NCBI RefSeq assembly: GCF_000151315.2
Contig: NW_011887294.1
Location: forward strand, 1,340,601-1,404,600
Source of the DNA: Capsaspora owczarzaki ATCC 30864
Lineage: Eukaryota > Opisthokonta > Filasterea
Length of the DNA: 64,000 bases
Direction: 5' to 3'
The notes under the pieces are model-generated. The model saw only the letters and a list, made by a program, of their open reading frames with translations. It was not told the origin of the DNA and made no database searches. The position numbers and the translations under genes are program-made. Below, piece by piece: positions 55,266 through 64,000 of this stretch; the first letter of the stretch is position 1; each line of letters begins with the position of its first letter.

Positions 55266-57992
55266 ATGCCCGTTTCCGCTGCAGGGTCTGTCGTCTCAGA
55301 TTCAGACACGCCTCTCGCACGCTCTCGGCGAGGCTCGTCCACCAGCCTCAGTGGCATCGCCAATACCAGCAGCAATAACATCAACAGCACAAGTAGTAGC
55401 ATTCATGGTAGTAATAGTAGTAGCAGTGGCAGTAGCGATACTAGCAGCAATCGCAACAATCGGAATAGCAGTAACAATGCAAACCGCTCATCGTCGTCGC
55501 TGGGCGGGCTTGGCAACCTGATCACTGCCGCAGCGCCGCCATTCCTCTGGATGGGCCAACGCAGCAGAGCCACGCCAGTGATTGAGCCAAGCGCAGCTGC
55601 AGCACTCGGCCGACCGACCTCAGCGTCATCGTCGTCGTCGTCGTCGTCGTCGCCCTCTTCCTCTCCTACTGGTGCTTCAACTGCGACGACCGAACCCACC
55701 AGTCCCGCCAACGCCGAGTCAGCCCAATCCCACCAGCCGCGGCGGCAATCAGACAGTGCTCCAGTGCCAGCTGCAGTGCACCAGGTCCCGAGCACGAGCA
55801 CGGGCGGGAGGGTCACTGCCAAGTCGTCCTTCCGCATGCTCCACTCGCGCGTGCAGCAGGAACAGAGCGCGCTGGCCGTCGCGGCGGTCGTGGCTGCCGT
55901 CCCTGGTGCTGTCGAGTTCCGACCGACGTTTGCTGCTGGATCGGCTGCCGGCGAGAGGCCTGCCACTCGGATGAGCCAATCTACCGACCTGCCCGAAGAA
56001 GGTCTTACGTCCGTCAAGACAACCACTTCGACTCCTTCATCGGATGCGTCGTGCACTAGCACTGGCGACAGTGGATTTGCACGCGACGCAGCGCTTGGGC
56101 TGACCAGTGAGACATTCGATATTGTCACGCACAACATTGAGAGCGCCGACACGCGCCAGGGCCTCGAGCATAGCGACGAACTGGTCGAGATTATGAACGA
56201 GTTTGGCGTCGGGTTTGACCAGGCGCGTCTCATCTTTATGCGCCGCCGAATGATTGAGAACAACATTGATCCAGACACGGGCCTGCCGCTGGACGCAAAG
56301 GCGGTGAGCTTTGGACCCAAGCCTCCATCGCAACCGGTGATTGCTGCGCACTCACAGCAACCACTGCCGCGCCTTCTGACTGCGGCTCAGCCCGGCTCGA
56401 CCGAGCCTGCTACATCATCGCAAGCGTCGTTGGCAACCAGCAGCACTGCTGCTGCTGCCTCGCGAAAGCGCCTGTCTCATCGCATCTCCAACCGCGCGAG
56501 CAAAGTTCTGCACCTTGCCGCCGCGGCTGTCGCGGCAGCCACCTCCACCAAGCCGGGTGCGCTTGACGATCTCACCAGCCAGCACTATCAACAGCAGTCA
56601 CACATTTCGTCAGCCATGTCGGACGCTGTTACCCGCACAACCGTGGACGACCGGCGTCGGCATTCGGCCTTCTCGACGCAGTACGGCGTTTCAGACTACC
56701 CAGTACCCACCGATCCCGGCCGACCTCGACCGCCTATTCGCGAGCAAATTGCGCTGCTTGTCGACATGGGTTTCGCTCCCAATCACGCCGCTGTAGCGCT
56801 CCTGAAGGCCCATCGCAATGTGTCGATCGCTGCATTCATGCTGGCACAAGAAGAAACGGTCAAGACTTCGCAACACCAAGACTGGAGCTCGTCCGCGTCT
56901 CACGCTTCGCACGGCAAGCGAATCCATGCCCCACGGCTTGGCTGGCTCAAGGACAAGCTTATGGGCGGCGTTCACCCTGCGCTCAGCCACGTTGCTGTGC
57001 AGCCGCTGCCATACTCGAACGCCCCTCGCGGCGGGTCCGAGGGCGAGCCCCAGAGCACCTCCGCTCGCCTGTCTCGAGGGCGGCTTGGATCGCAGGGTTT
57101 TGCTCAACCGGACACGACGGGCACAGCGGGCCTGAATCCGCTTGCATCGGTCCACTCTCAACCAGACGACATCTTTGCGGATGTCTTCAACCCTCGCGCC
57201 CACTCTACCGCGCTGCCGTTGTCTGCTTCCACCCGGTCTGACCTCGCTCGACTCCACGCCCAAGCGGCTCACACTGTTTCCAACCCCTCCTCCTCCTCCT
57301 CTTCCACCGCGTTGGTCACATCCCTGTCGTCACCAGCAAGTCGTCCGACGCTTGGTTTGCGCAAGCCGAGCGCCATGGATGACGCATTCATGTTGCCAGC
57401 TCACTCGCCAGCGGCAGCCATGGCATCCCCGTTGGCGCGCAGCGGAAAGCCGCTGCACTTGCACTTGTCGGGTGCGCAAGATCTCGCTGGAGACCTCCAT
57501 GGCACTCCGACCAAATCCACTCCGACAACGCTTGTGCGATCGTTGAGCGCCCTCGATCTTGCCGACCTTGCGACGTTGGCAACCCAGCCCCTGAATCCGT
57601 TCGACGACCTATTTTCAAGTACCAGCTTGGATCTGCCGACCGTCGACCCGCGGCAAGAGACCTCGGACGACGAGGACGAAGACATCACGGTTGCGGCAAC
57701 GTTGCCGTCCCTGGTCGCTGCCCCCTCCAAGACAACGGGAAAGCGCGAGCAGCTTGTCGTCTCCTTTGCGCCTGGATCAACTCCGTCCAAACTAGCAGCG
57801 ATGCCTGCGTCACCTCGTGGACTTCCGCCCCACATGACGCACAAGCGATCCTTGTCCAGCCCGCACAATGCCATCCCGCCGGCGCAGCCCTTGTTCGACG
57901 CCCCTCCTCAAACGACGGCCCCGGCATCGCCACCCCACTCACCTTCTCGAAAGTTTCATGTTATCGCTGCAAAGCCACACCCGATTAGTTAG
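55266..57992 (+). CDS. UBA-domain protein, Ser-rich
   Basis: Single-exon protein of 908 aa, mostly Ser/Ala/Thr-rich and probably disordered. Two ordered parts stand out. At about residues 310-365 is LVEIMNEFGVGFDQARLIFM then RRRMIENNIDPDTGLPLDAK, a compact conserved-looking module I cannot name. At about 493-530 is a UBA domain (QIALLVDMGFAPNHAAVALL, then KAHRNVSIAAFMLAQEE) with the MGF loop that binds ubiquitin. The C-terminus has several Ser-Pro and basic Arg-Ser motifs that could be phosphorylated. The first ATG in the frame is at 55266 (MPVSAAGSV); the frame is open from 55218. The protein may link ubiquitin to another pathway, but no catalytic domain is seen. Confidence 0.78.
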   Translation: MPVSAAGSVVSDSDTPLARSRRGSSTSLSGIANTSSNNINSTSSSIHGSNSSSSGSSDTSSNRNNRNSSNNANRSSSSLGGLGNLITAAAPPFLWMGQRSRATPVIEPSAAAALGRPTSASSSSSSSSSPSSSPTGASTATTEPTSPANAESAQSHQPRRQSDSAPVPAAVHQVPSTSTGGRVTAKSSFRMLHSRVQQEQSALAVAAVVAAVPGAVEFRPTFAAGSAAGERPATRMSQSTDLPEEGLTSVKTTTSTPSSDASCTSTGDSGFARDAALGLTSETFDIVTHNIESADTRQGLEHSDELVEIMNEFGVGFDQARLIFMRRRMIENNIDPDTGLPLDAKAVSFGPKPPSQPVIAAHSQQPLPRLLTAAQPGSTEPATSSQASLATSSTAAAASRKRLSHRISNRASKVLHLAAAAVAAATSTKPGALDDLTSQHYQQQSHISSAMSDAVTRTTVDDRRRHSAFSTQYGVSDYPVPTDPGRPRPPIREQIALLVDMGFAPNHAAVALLKAHRNVSIAAFMLAQEETVKTSQHQDWSSSASHASHGKRIHAPRLGWLKDKLMGGVHPALSHVAVQPLPYSNAPRGGSEGEPQSTSARLSRGRLGSQGFAQPDTTGTAGLNPLASVHSQPDDIFADVFNPRAHSTALPLSASTRSDLARLHAQAAHTVSNPSSSSSSTALVTSLSSPASRPTLGLRKPSAMDDAFMLPAHSPAAAMASPLARSGKPLHLHLSGAQDLAGDLHGTPTKSTPTTLVRSLSALDLADLATLATQPLNPFDDLFSSTSLDLPTVDPRQETSDDEDEDITVAATLPSLVAAPSKTTGKREQLVVSFAPGSTPSKLAAMPASPRGLPPHMTHKRSLSSPHNAIPPAQPLFDAPPQTTAPASPPHSPSRKFHVIAAKPHPIS

Positions 57993-58252
57993 CGGCATCA
58001 GCAATCCGTTTGTGGCATCTTGAAATTGGCGTTCGATTGATTTTTTTGTCCAGTTTTTTTGTTTTCATTTTCAATGTAACAACAGTTTTTTTTTCTTTCT
58101 GACCCACATTTGTCCATCGCCAAGCATCCAACTAAATGGGTATTTTTCCCCAAGAGCATTGGGTGACGAGGGACAGTTCCTATAAGCTGCCAATGAATTG
58201 CTTTGTTGACATTCTTGCCGCAACACCGACACATCCAACCAACAGTCAACAA

Positions 58253-59315
58253 TCAACTAGCAAGAGAGCGATAGAACGCATTGTGGTGCTTTTCAAGATC
58301 GAATAATAGTTGCCGCAGCTGCTCTGGAGTGAGTTCGTCACTGGCTTGCATGGCATTCATTTTGGCGAGCCATTCCCGGAGATTCACCTTGCCTTCCCAG
58401 TCGGCAGAGAGCGACGGGAGCTTGTTCATGCTTCCGAGAAGGTCATTCAACTGCGGATGCAGCTCGTCCACGGCAGACATTTGCAGCTTGATGGAATCCA
58501 TCAGTGTGATGAACGATTGGACCGTTTCGGCGACGTGGACGGCAGCGTTGCGAGCAGAGGTCGATTCGCCAGTGCCGCCGTGCTCCACAGTGGCTGGCAC
58601 GCCGATTTGCAACCTTTGGTACGCCGCCGGGCAGCTGAGCTTGTAATCGCCCATAAACTTTTCAATCGACGGCACTTGGTCTTTCAGCATGCTTTTCGCC
58701 GTTCGGAACTGCGCGATGAGCTTTTCGCACGCCGGTGTATATCTGCAGTCAATGACCGGCGTAGTAGTTTGATGCATTGAGTGGGTGAGCGTTTTGTTGG
58801 CGAGTGCTTCTTGGAAAAGCATCAAAAAGCAACGCCCTTACTCGCTGGGTGAGATTGAGTCTCTGACATAGGCCTTTTCGAGGTAGTTTAGCGTCTGTTT
58901 TTGATGAAGAGTCCAAAGTACCGGATGCGCCCCAGTGAGTGAGTGAGGCGATGGACGAGCCGCACGTCATCCTCCTCATAGAACGAAGCTCTCGTCCTCT
59001 CTGTCTGTCTGTCTCTGTCTACGCCAACCGCTCATTCAAAGCGAAAACATGCATACCTGAATGATGGCGAACAGGTCTGCCATGTTGTCGTAGAGCTCGC
59101 GCTCCTTGGCTGTCGTGTACAGCTTGACTTCCTGAGTACAAGTACAAGACAGCATTTTGCATTAGATTCCCCGAGACTTCTGAGGCGCCATTGAATGAAC
59201 AAGCAGTGAAGAGCAAACAAACCTGCATGAGCTCGGGTTGGACTTGCGCGTTCGACTGCTGAATGGCTGCAATGGCCGCCGACGCAGAGCCCTGCAGACC
59301 AGTAATGGACGACAT
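58253..59315 (-). CDS. VPS28: ESCRT-I subunit VPS28
   Basis: Component of ESCRT-I, which sorts ubiquitinated membrane proteins into multivesicular bodies. Exons 59223-59315, 59057-59131, 58842-58894 and 58253-58742 join in phase to 236 aa (human is 221). The N-terminal core reads EVKLYTTAKERELYDNMADL then TLNYLEKAYVRDSISPSEY, where the last intron splits the Glu codon. CEKLIAQFRTAKSML and the C-terminal four-helix domain (VQSFITLMDSIKLQMSAVDE, WLAKMNAMQASDELTPEQLR, LLFDLEKHHNAFYRSL) follow. This C-terminal domain recruits ESCRT-II. An extra 30 residues at the N-terminus (MSSITGLQG) are not in human VPS28. Confidence 0.95.
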
Positions 59316-59439
59316 TTCAAAAGCAAAAAAAAGACTGAGGATTTGTCTGAGATTGTCTGAGAATGTGTCTGAGCGCTCAATGTGTTCTCATCAACTACAG
59401 CAATTCCATTTCCCTACTCTTCCTTTCTTAGAATCTCAT
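59316..59439. promoter_or_regulatory. Compact divergent promoter, VPS28 and WD-like gene
   Basis: Only 124 bp separate the two divergent ATGs. The stretch includes a partly repeated GTCTGAGA segment (about 59345-59372). It must hold the start sites of both genes. Confidence 0.55.
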
Positions 59440-61173
59440 ATGGCTCCGCGGTTGGCTCGTGCTCGCATTGCGGCTCCATCTTTGAATGCAAGGTAGTGCC
59501 GAAATCCCGCCGTTTGGATGTTGTGCACAATCTCGCGCTCGTTCTGATCTTTGCGTTTTGCATGTTTGCATGTTTGCATGTGTGTGGTTTCAGGCTCGCT
59601 ACGGCGCCGCGCGGAGACAGGCTGCGGGCGATCGACGCTGAAGCTGCAGTCGTCGCATATGGCGACCAGCTGCTCATCGTGACGGCCAACCCAGACCCGA
59701 ACGAAGGTGCGTGTGAGCAAGCAAGCTTATGTGAAGCTGAGCTCGTCATCGTGAAAGTTGCGTTGAAAGAGTGGAGTTTGGTCGATCAGGAGCGATGATC
59801 AGCCAGAACGCATGGGTTCCGCCTCCATCAGTGATGCATGGACTCGAGAAACAAACCCGCTCATACCATAGTACTTGCCATCACACCCTTGTTGACAGAG
59901 CCATACGATCCAAGCGACAAGGCCGCCTTTGCTGCAGATTTGGCTTCGCTGGACTCGATCGCGTTGCACTCGGCAGCGAACGTGCTGCACGCCGACGGTG
60001 GCATCCGAAGCATTGCCCTCGCGCGGACAGATGTGGCAGACGCTGGTGAAGCAAACGTGCTGGTCGCGCAGGTCGACGGCACCGGTCGAGGCGCTGTCAC
60101 GGCCGTCGCTTGGAGCCGACAGAACGGCCTCTCGCGCTGCAACTACCTCGATGTCTTCAACCCTGCAGAGATGCCCATCACCGAGTCGTGGAGCGGCGTG
60201 GCTTTCCATCCTCAGGAGCCAACATCCAGCTTTGTCACAGTCAACGCCGCCAGTCGCGCCATCTCCCAGTACGCGATCAGCGAGGCGGGCATCACGCTCA
60301 ACCGCGCAGTCCATGCTGCGGCCGACCCATCCGCGCTCACCTACGTTCAGCACGGCGCTGGCGATGCGTCGTCGTCCAGCCAGGTGCTGCTGCTCACGGA
60401 ACGCGCGAGCATTTCGCTGTGGGACTTGCGCGCATCGAAAGCCCTCGTCGCCAAAGAAGTTCTCAAAGGCAGCGATCTCCTGGCGGCCACGTCCAGCGGC
60501 AACTATTTTGCTGTAGCTGGGGCTGATCGCATGCTGACCGTGTTTGATGCCCGCAAGATTACCCCGGTTGGCATGTGCATGAGCATGCTGAAATACGAGG
60601 TTTGTCGCTGTGTCGATGTGGTGGTGCTGCTGCTGCTGCTCATGTCGTGTCGTTGGATTGTGACATCTCACTCGAACGCTGCCCTTCTCATCGATACTGC
60701 TTGCAATTCAGGTGTCGTCGATTGCCTTCTCGCACACGAACGCGAATGTCGTGTATGCCGCTTCTGGGTCTGATTCTGAGCTGGCTGGTTGCCGATGGGA
60801 CTCTGTCCTCAACTCTGCTCCCCGCTCGGGTGTGACACGCGGCCACTTGGATGGACGGTGCCTCGGAATGGATGTGTCTTCGCGCGGTGTGTACGGCCGC
60901 GCGCCGCTGATTGACGAGTCTGTCTTCTTCCTCTCAACCTCCGGAATGGTGTATCTTCTTCGGGAGGGCAGTGTGTTTGCCACATCCGATGCGCAAAAAG
61001 GAGCCACGACTGGCGACGAGGAACCCGGAGAGGGGGATCAGCGCAGCGAGCCGCGACACAACCACCACCATCGTGCCAACCAAGCGAAACTGCAGCCGGC
61101 TGTCAGTGCTCCCACCGAGACAGAAGCTCATGATGCACAACATGTCGACAAGAAGCCGAGGCTAGACCAATAG
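59440..61173 (+). CDS. WD-repeat-like protein, unrecognised
   Basis: Exons 59440-59492, 59594-59710, 59849-60599 and 60712-61173 join in phase to 460 aa; the exon 2 donor GTGTGA at 59711 is the only one that closes the phase. The sequence has beta-propeller character: VVAYGDQLLIVTANPDPNEG, AVTAVAWSRQNGLSRCNYLD, SWSGVAFHPQEP, ASISLWDLRASKALVAKEVL and FAVAGADRMLTVFDARKITP. The C-terminus is His-rich and basic (RHNHHHRANQAKLQ, then KKPRLDQ) and could be a nuclear signal. I cannot assign it to a named family. An AATAAA signal lies at 61209-61214, 36 bases after the stop. It is convergent with the FAM114A-like gene. Confidence 0.8.
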
Positions 61174-61208
61174 TAGAGTTTTGTTTGAAAGCAATACTGT
61201 TGGAGAGG

Positions 61209-61214
61209 AATAAA
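61209..61214 (+). terminator. Polyadenylation signal AATAAA
   Basis: A canonical AATAAA hexamer lies 36 bases downstream of the WD-like gene stop codon. The FAM114A-like gene stops at 61303 on the opposite strand, so the two genes share about 130 bp of 3' flank. Confidence 0.6.
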
Positions 61215-61302
61215 ATATATTGATGGTGAATGAATCGCACGGGGTTTTGTTTGTTGCTGCTCCAATCAAAGAAGAAAATATGGTTTTGGAGAAGAAGGAC
61301 TT

Positions 61303-63857
61303 TTAAAGCAATGGCGATTCGGGAGACGTCGCAGCCATGCCGTCTGTGATGTGCAACTGAAACATTGGCACGAGCAACAACAGCGCGTCGTGCAAGTAGG
61401 ACGTAGCATCCTGAGCTTCGGTCTGCACGCTGTTTTGAACAGTCGCCACTTGCTGTTGGACTGTAATTGTGACAAAAGAGTGTGAGAATCAAGCAAGGGT
61501 TTCCCCCCCCCCCAAAAAAAAAAACCATGCACCGCGGAACACGACGCACGTACCATCCTTGTTATCGCCAGCGGCTTCAGATGCAGCCCTGGCAAGCGTC
61601 GCAAGACCAGACGAGTGCTGCTGTTGAGCGGAAACCAAATGCTCGCGGAAGAGGGCAACGAGATTGCGAGCCATGGCAGCGTTGGCAAATGCGCGTTCGG
61701 TCGACACTTGTCGCTCCTTCTCGAGACGCTGCAACAGCAAGCTTTCTCCGAGCTTGCGGATGTGTTCGAGCGCCAACGATGTGATGCGGGCGATGGCGTC
61801 GATTGTTTGTTGATGAAGCTCGGATGTGAGTGAAGAGATCTGGAAGCAATGTGGGAGCAAAAGTGAGCGCGCAAATGTCCCAAAACCAAAACATGTGGCT
61901 GTTGCAACTCACCTGGAAAACAGAAACGGCGTTGGGCACATCCTCATCAAGAACATCGCGAAGCTCTCCAAAGATGGCTTCTTGAGCGTCTGCAAGGCGG
62001 TGAACCAGAGTGGCATTGCGATCGTATCCAAGCTTTTCGATCAGAGCTGTGGCCTCCTCGAGGAACTTGTCAGCGGAATAGACAATGGCACTCGAATCTG
62101 TCAACTCCTCGCCAAGATCCAACACCATCCGGATCCGGTCCAGCTTGGAGTGCGCTTCGAGCAGCTGTTGCGAAGCCAATCCAGTCTGGGCCGCTTGAAC
62201 CTTGACGGTGCAGTTTGTCGTCAGCATTTCCAACGCTTCAAGATGCACCAGGCCCTGGTACTTGTCGAGCATGGCACTGAGGGACACGACTGCAGAACAA
62301 GAAGAGAAAAGAGAGTGATACTTTGAGCGAGTGTGCGAAATCAAACGCATCGAAATGCAGGGCAACTCAACGCATCGAAATGCAGGGCAACTCAACTTAC
62401 GCGCGGCTGCTTTTTGTTGTTGCGCGGAAGCAAGACCTCCGGCAAGGCCGTCGGACTCGGCACGTCTGTCGCGCAGCAGCTGGGACAGGGTCGGGCGAGG
62501 GCCTGCGCCTGGGACACGCAAACGCACAGAGGCGCCCTCCCCACCTTGTTCCGTGATGGCGTCGATGGTTCGCTTGCCGATGGTTTCAAGAGCAACCAAG
62601 CCGTGCGACATGACGTTCTGCCCCAGCGCCTCCAGGCCGGTGGTGTCGACTGGCACCACTGTTTTCACCTTTTCCAGCACCGATCCAAGGCCCCAGCCGC
62701 CAAACAAGCTGGAAGAGCTTGCCGCCGACGGTGACGCGGTGGACTGCTCTGCTACAGGGGTCGCAACCTTGGCTGGAGTTGGCTCAGGCGCTGGGCTGCT
62801 TGTTGATGGCGTGGCAGCAGGCGGCGCCTGCGACAAGCCAAGCGTGCAGTGAACCAAAAATCGGTCAGTGATACATGCTAGAGCTGAAAGAATCAAGAAA
62901 GAGGCGGGTATGGCATCTTACCGAACTAGCACTGTTCGACGAAGTGTCCTCCGCCATTCGGCTCATTTGCTCGGGCGTGGGAATGTTGAGCGAGCCCTCT
63001 ACGCTCTCAATGGCCTCGCGGGTGATTTTGGAAATGTTTCCACTGAGGTTCGTCGCAGTCTCGGTGACGGAGGTGACCGTAGCAGCGGCGGCAGACCACA
63101 CACTTCCCCAGCTGCCCCAGCTGCCCCAGCCAGCGTTGTTCGAAGCGGCGGCGGGTGCTGGTGCTGGTGCTGGTGCAGGTGCAGCGACAGGCACAGTCGG
63201 AGGAGTGTTTTGAGCAGTCTGAATTGGCTCGGCTTGCTTTGAGGCACGTTCTTGAGGAGCAGCTTGCTTGACCGCCAGCTCGGGTGCATCGACAGGTACA
63301 GTCGAAGGAGTGCTTTGAGCGGTCGGTGCGACTTGAGTGGTGGTCGGGGTTGGCTCGGGCGAGACCGGCTCTGCTTGCTTGAGCGCCTTGGGTGCAGCGG
63401 GCGCTGTCTCTGGCTCGGAGCTCGGTGCCACGATTGACTCGGTGGGAGTTTGAGAGTTTGATTCAGCGACTGTGGCAGGAGTAGAAGTACCAGCAGCAGC
63501 AGTAGCAGCAGCAGCAGGAGGAGGAGGACTCGGTGCTGGCTCATGCTGGGCAGGCTGTGCGTCGACGCTGACGGCTGCTGGCCCTGGCTCTGGCTGCGAC
63601 GGCTCTTGTGCGACAGTCGCAGAATGAGTTTCTTCAACCTGTGCGGTGGCAGTGGCTGCTGGAGCAGGTGTGCTGTGCACTGTCGCGACGACTTCTGAAA
63701 CTGCCTCGTCAGCCTCGTCGTCAGCCTCAGTCGCTGGAGTCGCTGGAGCCGCTGGGCTGGGCTCGACAGGAGCAGCAGCATGGACATCAGCAGGTGATTC
63801 CTCAACGAGGTCTTGCGCGTCTTCAAAGACGTCGTCGTCGTCGGCAAAGTCAGACAT
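61303..63857 (-). CDS. FAM114A: FAM114A-like protein (NOXP20 family)
   Basis: Golgi-associated family in animals; FAM114A2 binds the small GTPase RAB2. Exons 62922-63857, 62401-62827, 61913-62289, 61554-61839 and 61303-61460 join in phase to 727 aa. The N-terminal 240 residues are Ala/Pro/Glu-rich, starting with an acidic MSDFADDDDVFEDAQDL. The family motif NAGWGSWGSWGSVWSAAAAT is followed by GLEALGQNVMSHGLVALETI and KRTIDAITEQGG, matching the GLDALEFIGKKTM region of FAM114A1. Then come LSAMLDKYQGLVHLEALEML and a helical C-terminal domain (ISSLTSELHQQTIDAIARIT, then LLLLVPMFQLHITDGM). The DDDDVFEDA start resembles acidic adaptor-binding motifs, but that is inference. Intron 2 contains a 25-bp tandem duplication. 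Confidence 0.9.
62346..62395. repeat. 25-bp tandem duplication in FAM114A-like intron 2
   Basis: Two perfect adjacent copies of a 25-bp unit (beginning CGCATCGAAATGCAGGGCAA) lie just inside the 5' splice site of intron 2, so splicing keeps them out of the protein. Confidence 0.95.
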
Positions 63858-64000
63858 CAAAAAGCACTTGGAGAGAAGCAAGGAAGGACTGAGATTGAGC
63901 CGGCTCACCAAACTCCCACGTTCAATAAAAGCATGTGTGGTCGATGTAGATCTAACATATTCACGCTGCACATGCTCCCCAAGTGCACAGGTGCAGTGTA
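63858..64000. promoter_or_regulatory. Upstream of the FAM114A-like gene, window edge
   Basis: Short 5' flank. No coding sequence is supported; the open frame continues upstream of 63857 to 63971 but looks untranslated. Confidence 0.4.

Overview
The window is a gene-dense piece of a nuclear genome from a unicellular eukaryote. Most genes have several short GT-AG introns, and many intergenic gaps are only 70 to 350 bp. The gene set is opisthokont in flavour: TRIP4/ASC-1, a KIF21-type kinesin with a WD40 tail, PPP4R2, OSTF1, KRTCAP2, ARP6, ZNG1, allantoicase, Gpt2/Sct1-type GPAT, SCAMP, AP-3 beta, VPS28 and FAM114A. With moderate GC, poly-Gln/poly-Asn tracts and many GTT/CAA microsatellites, a close unicellular relative of animals is my best guess. 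Capsaspora is one candidate, but this is inference.

Layout. 1-2600: a Tc1/mariner-like DD34E DNA transposon with a 100-base N gap and repeated subterminal motifs. 2808-5363: TRIP4 (+). 5498-17283: KIF21-like kinesin, PPP4R2-like subunit and a TPR/J-domain co-chaperone, all on the minus strand. 17937-24037: a Tudor plus TFIIB-like cyclin-fold protein, then OSTF1 (+). 24268-26928: an ankyrin tail-anchored protein and a RING protein (-). 27688-31389: a single-exon P-type cation ATPase (+). 31928-37150: KRTCAP2 (-), ARP6 (+), ZNG1 (+). 37288-42460: a PAS protein (-) and allantoicase (+). 42682-47509: GPAT and SCAMP (-). 47853-57992: AP-3 beta, an ankyrin protein and a UBA protein (+). 58253-63857: VPS28 (-), an unrecognised WD-like protein (+), FAM114A-like (-).

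The genes do not form one pathway. Several serve the endomembrane system (GPAT, KRTCAP2, SCAMP, AP-3 beta, VPS28, FAM114A), and others act in nuclear transcription or chromatin (TRIP4, ARP6, the Tudor/cyclin protein). Exon joins were worked out by hand by matching phase across GT-AG borders. Where all phases agree with a complete frame (TRIP4, kinesin, PPP4R2, OSTF1, allantoicase, SCAMP, AP-3 beta, VPS28, WD-like, FAM114A) I trust them well.

Two things stand out. One is the Tudor plus double cyclin-fold protein, whose exons join in phase but whose domain pairing I do not recognise. The other is a set of host genes whose reading frame is broken, two of them by perfect short tandem duplications (31 bp in the ankyrin gene, 11 bp in ZNG1). 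The RING gene, GPAT and ARP6 also show frame irregularities. These may be assembly errors or real alleles.
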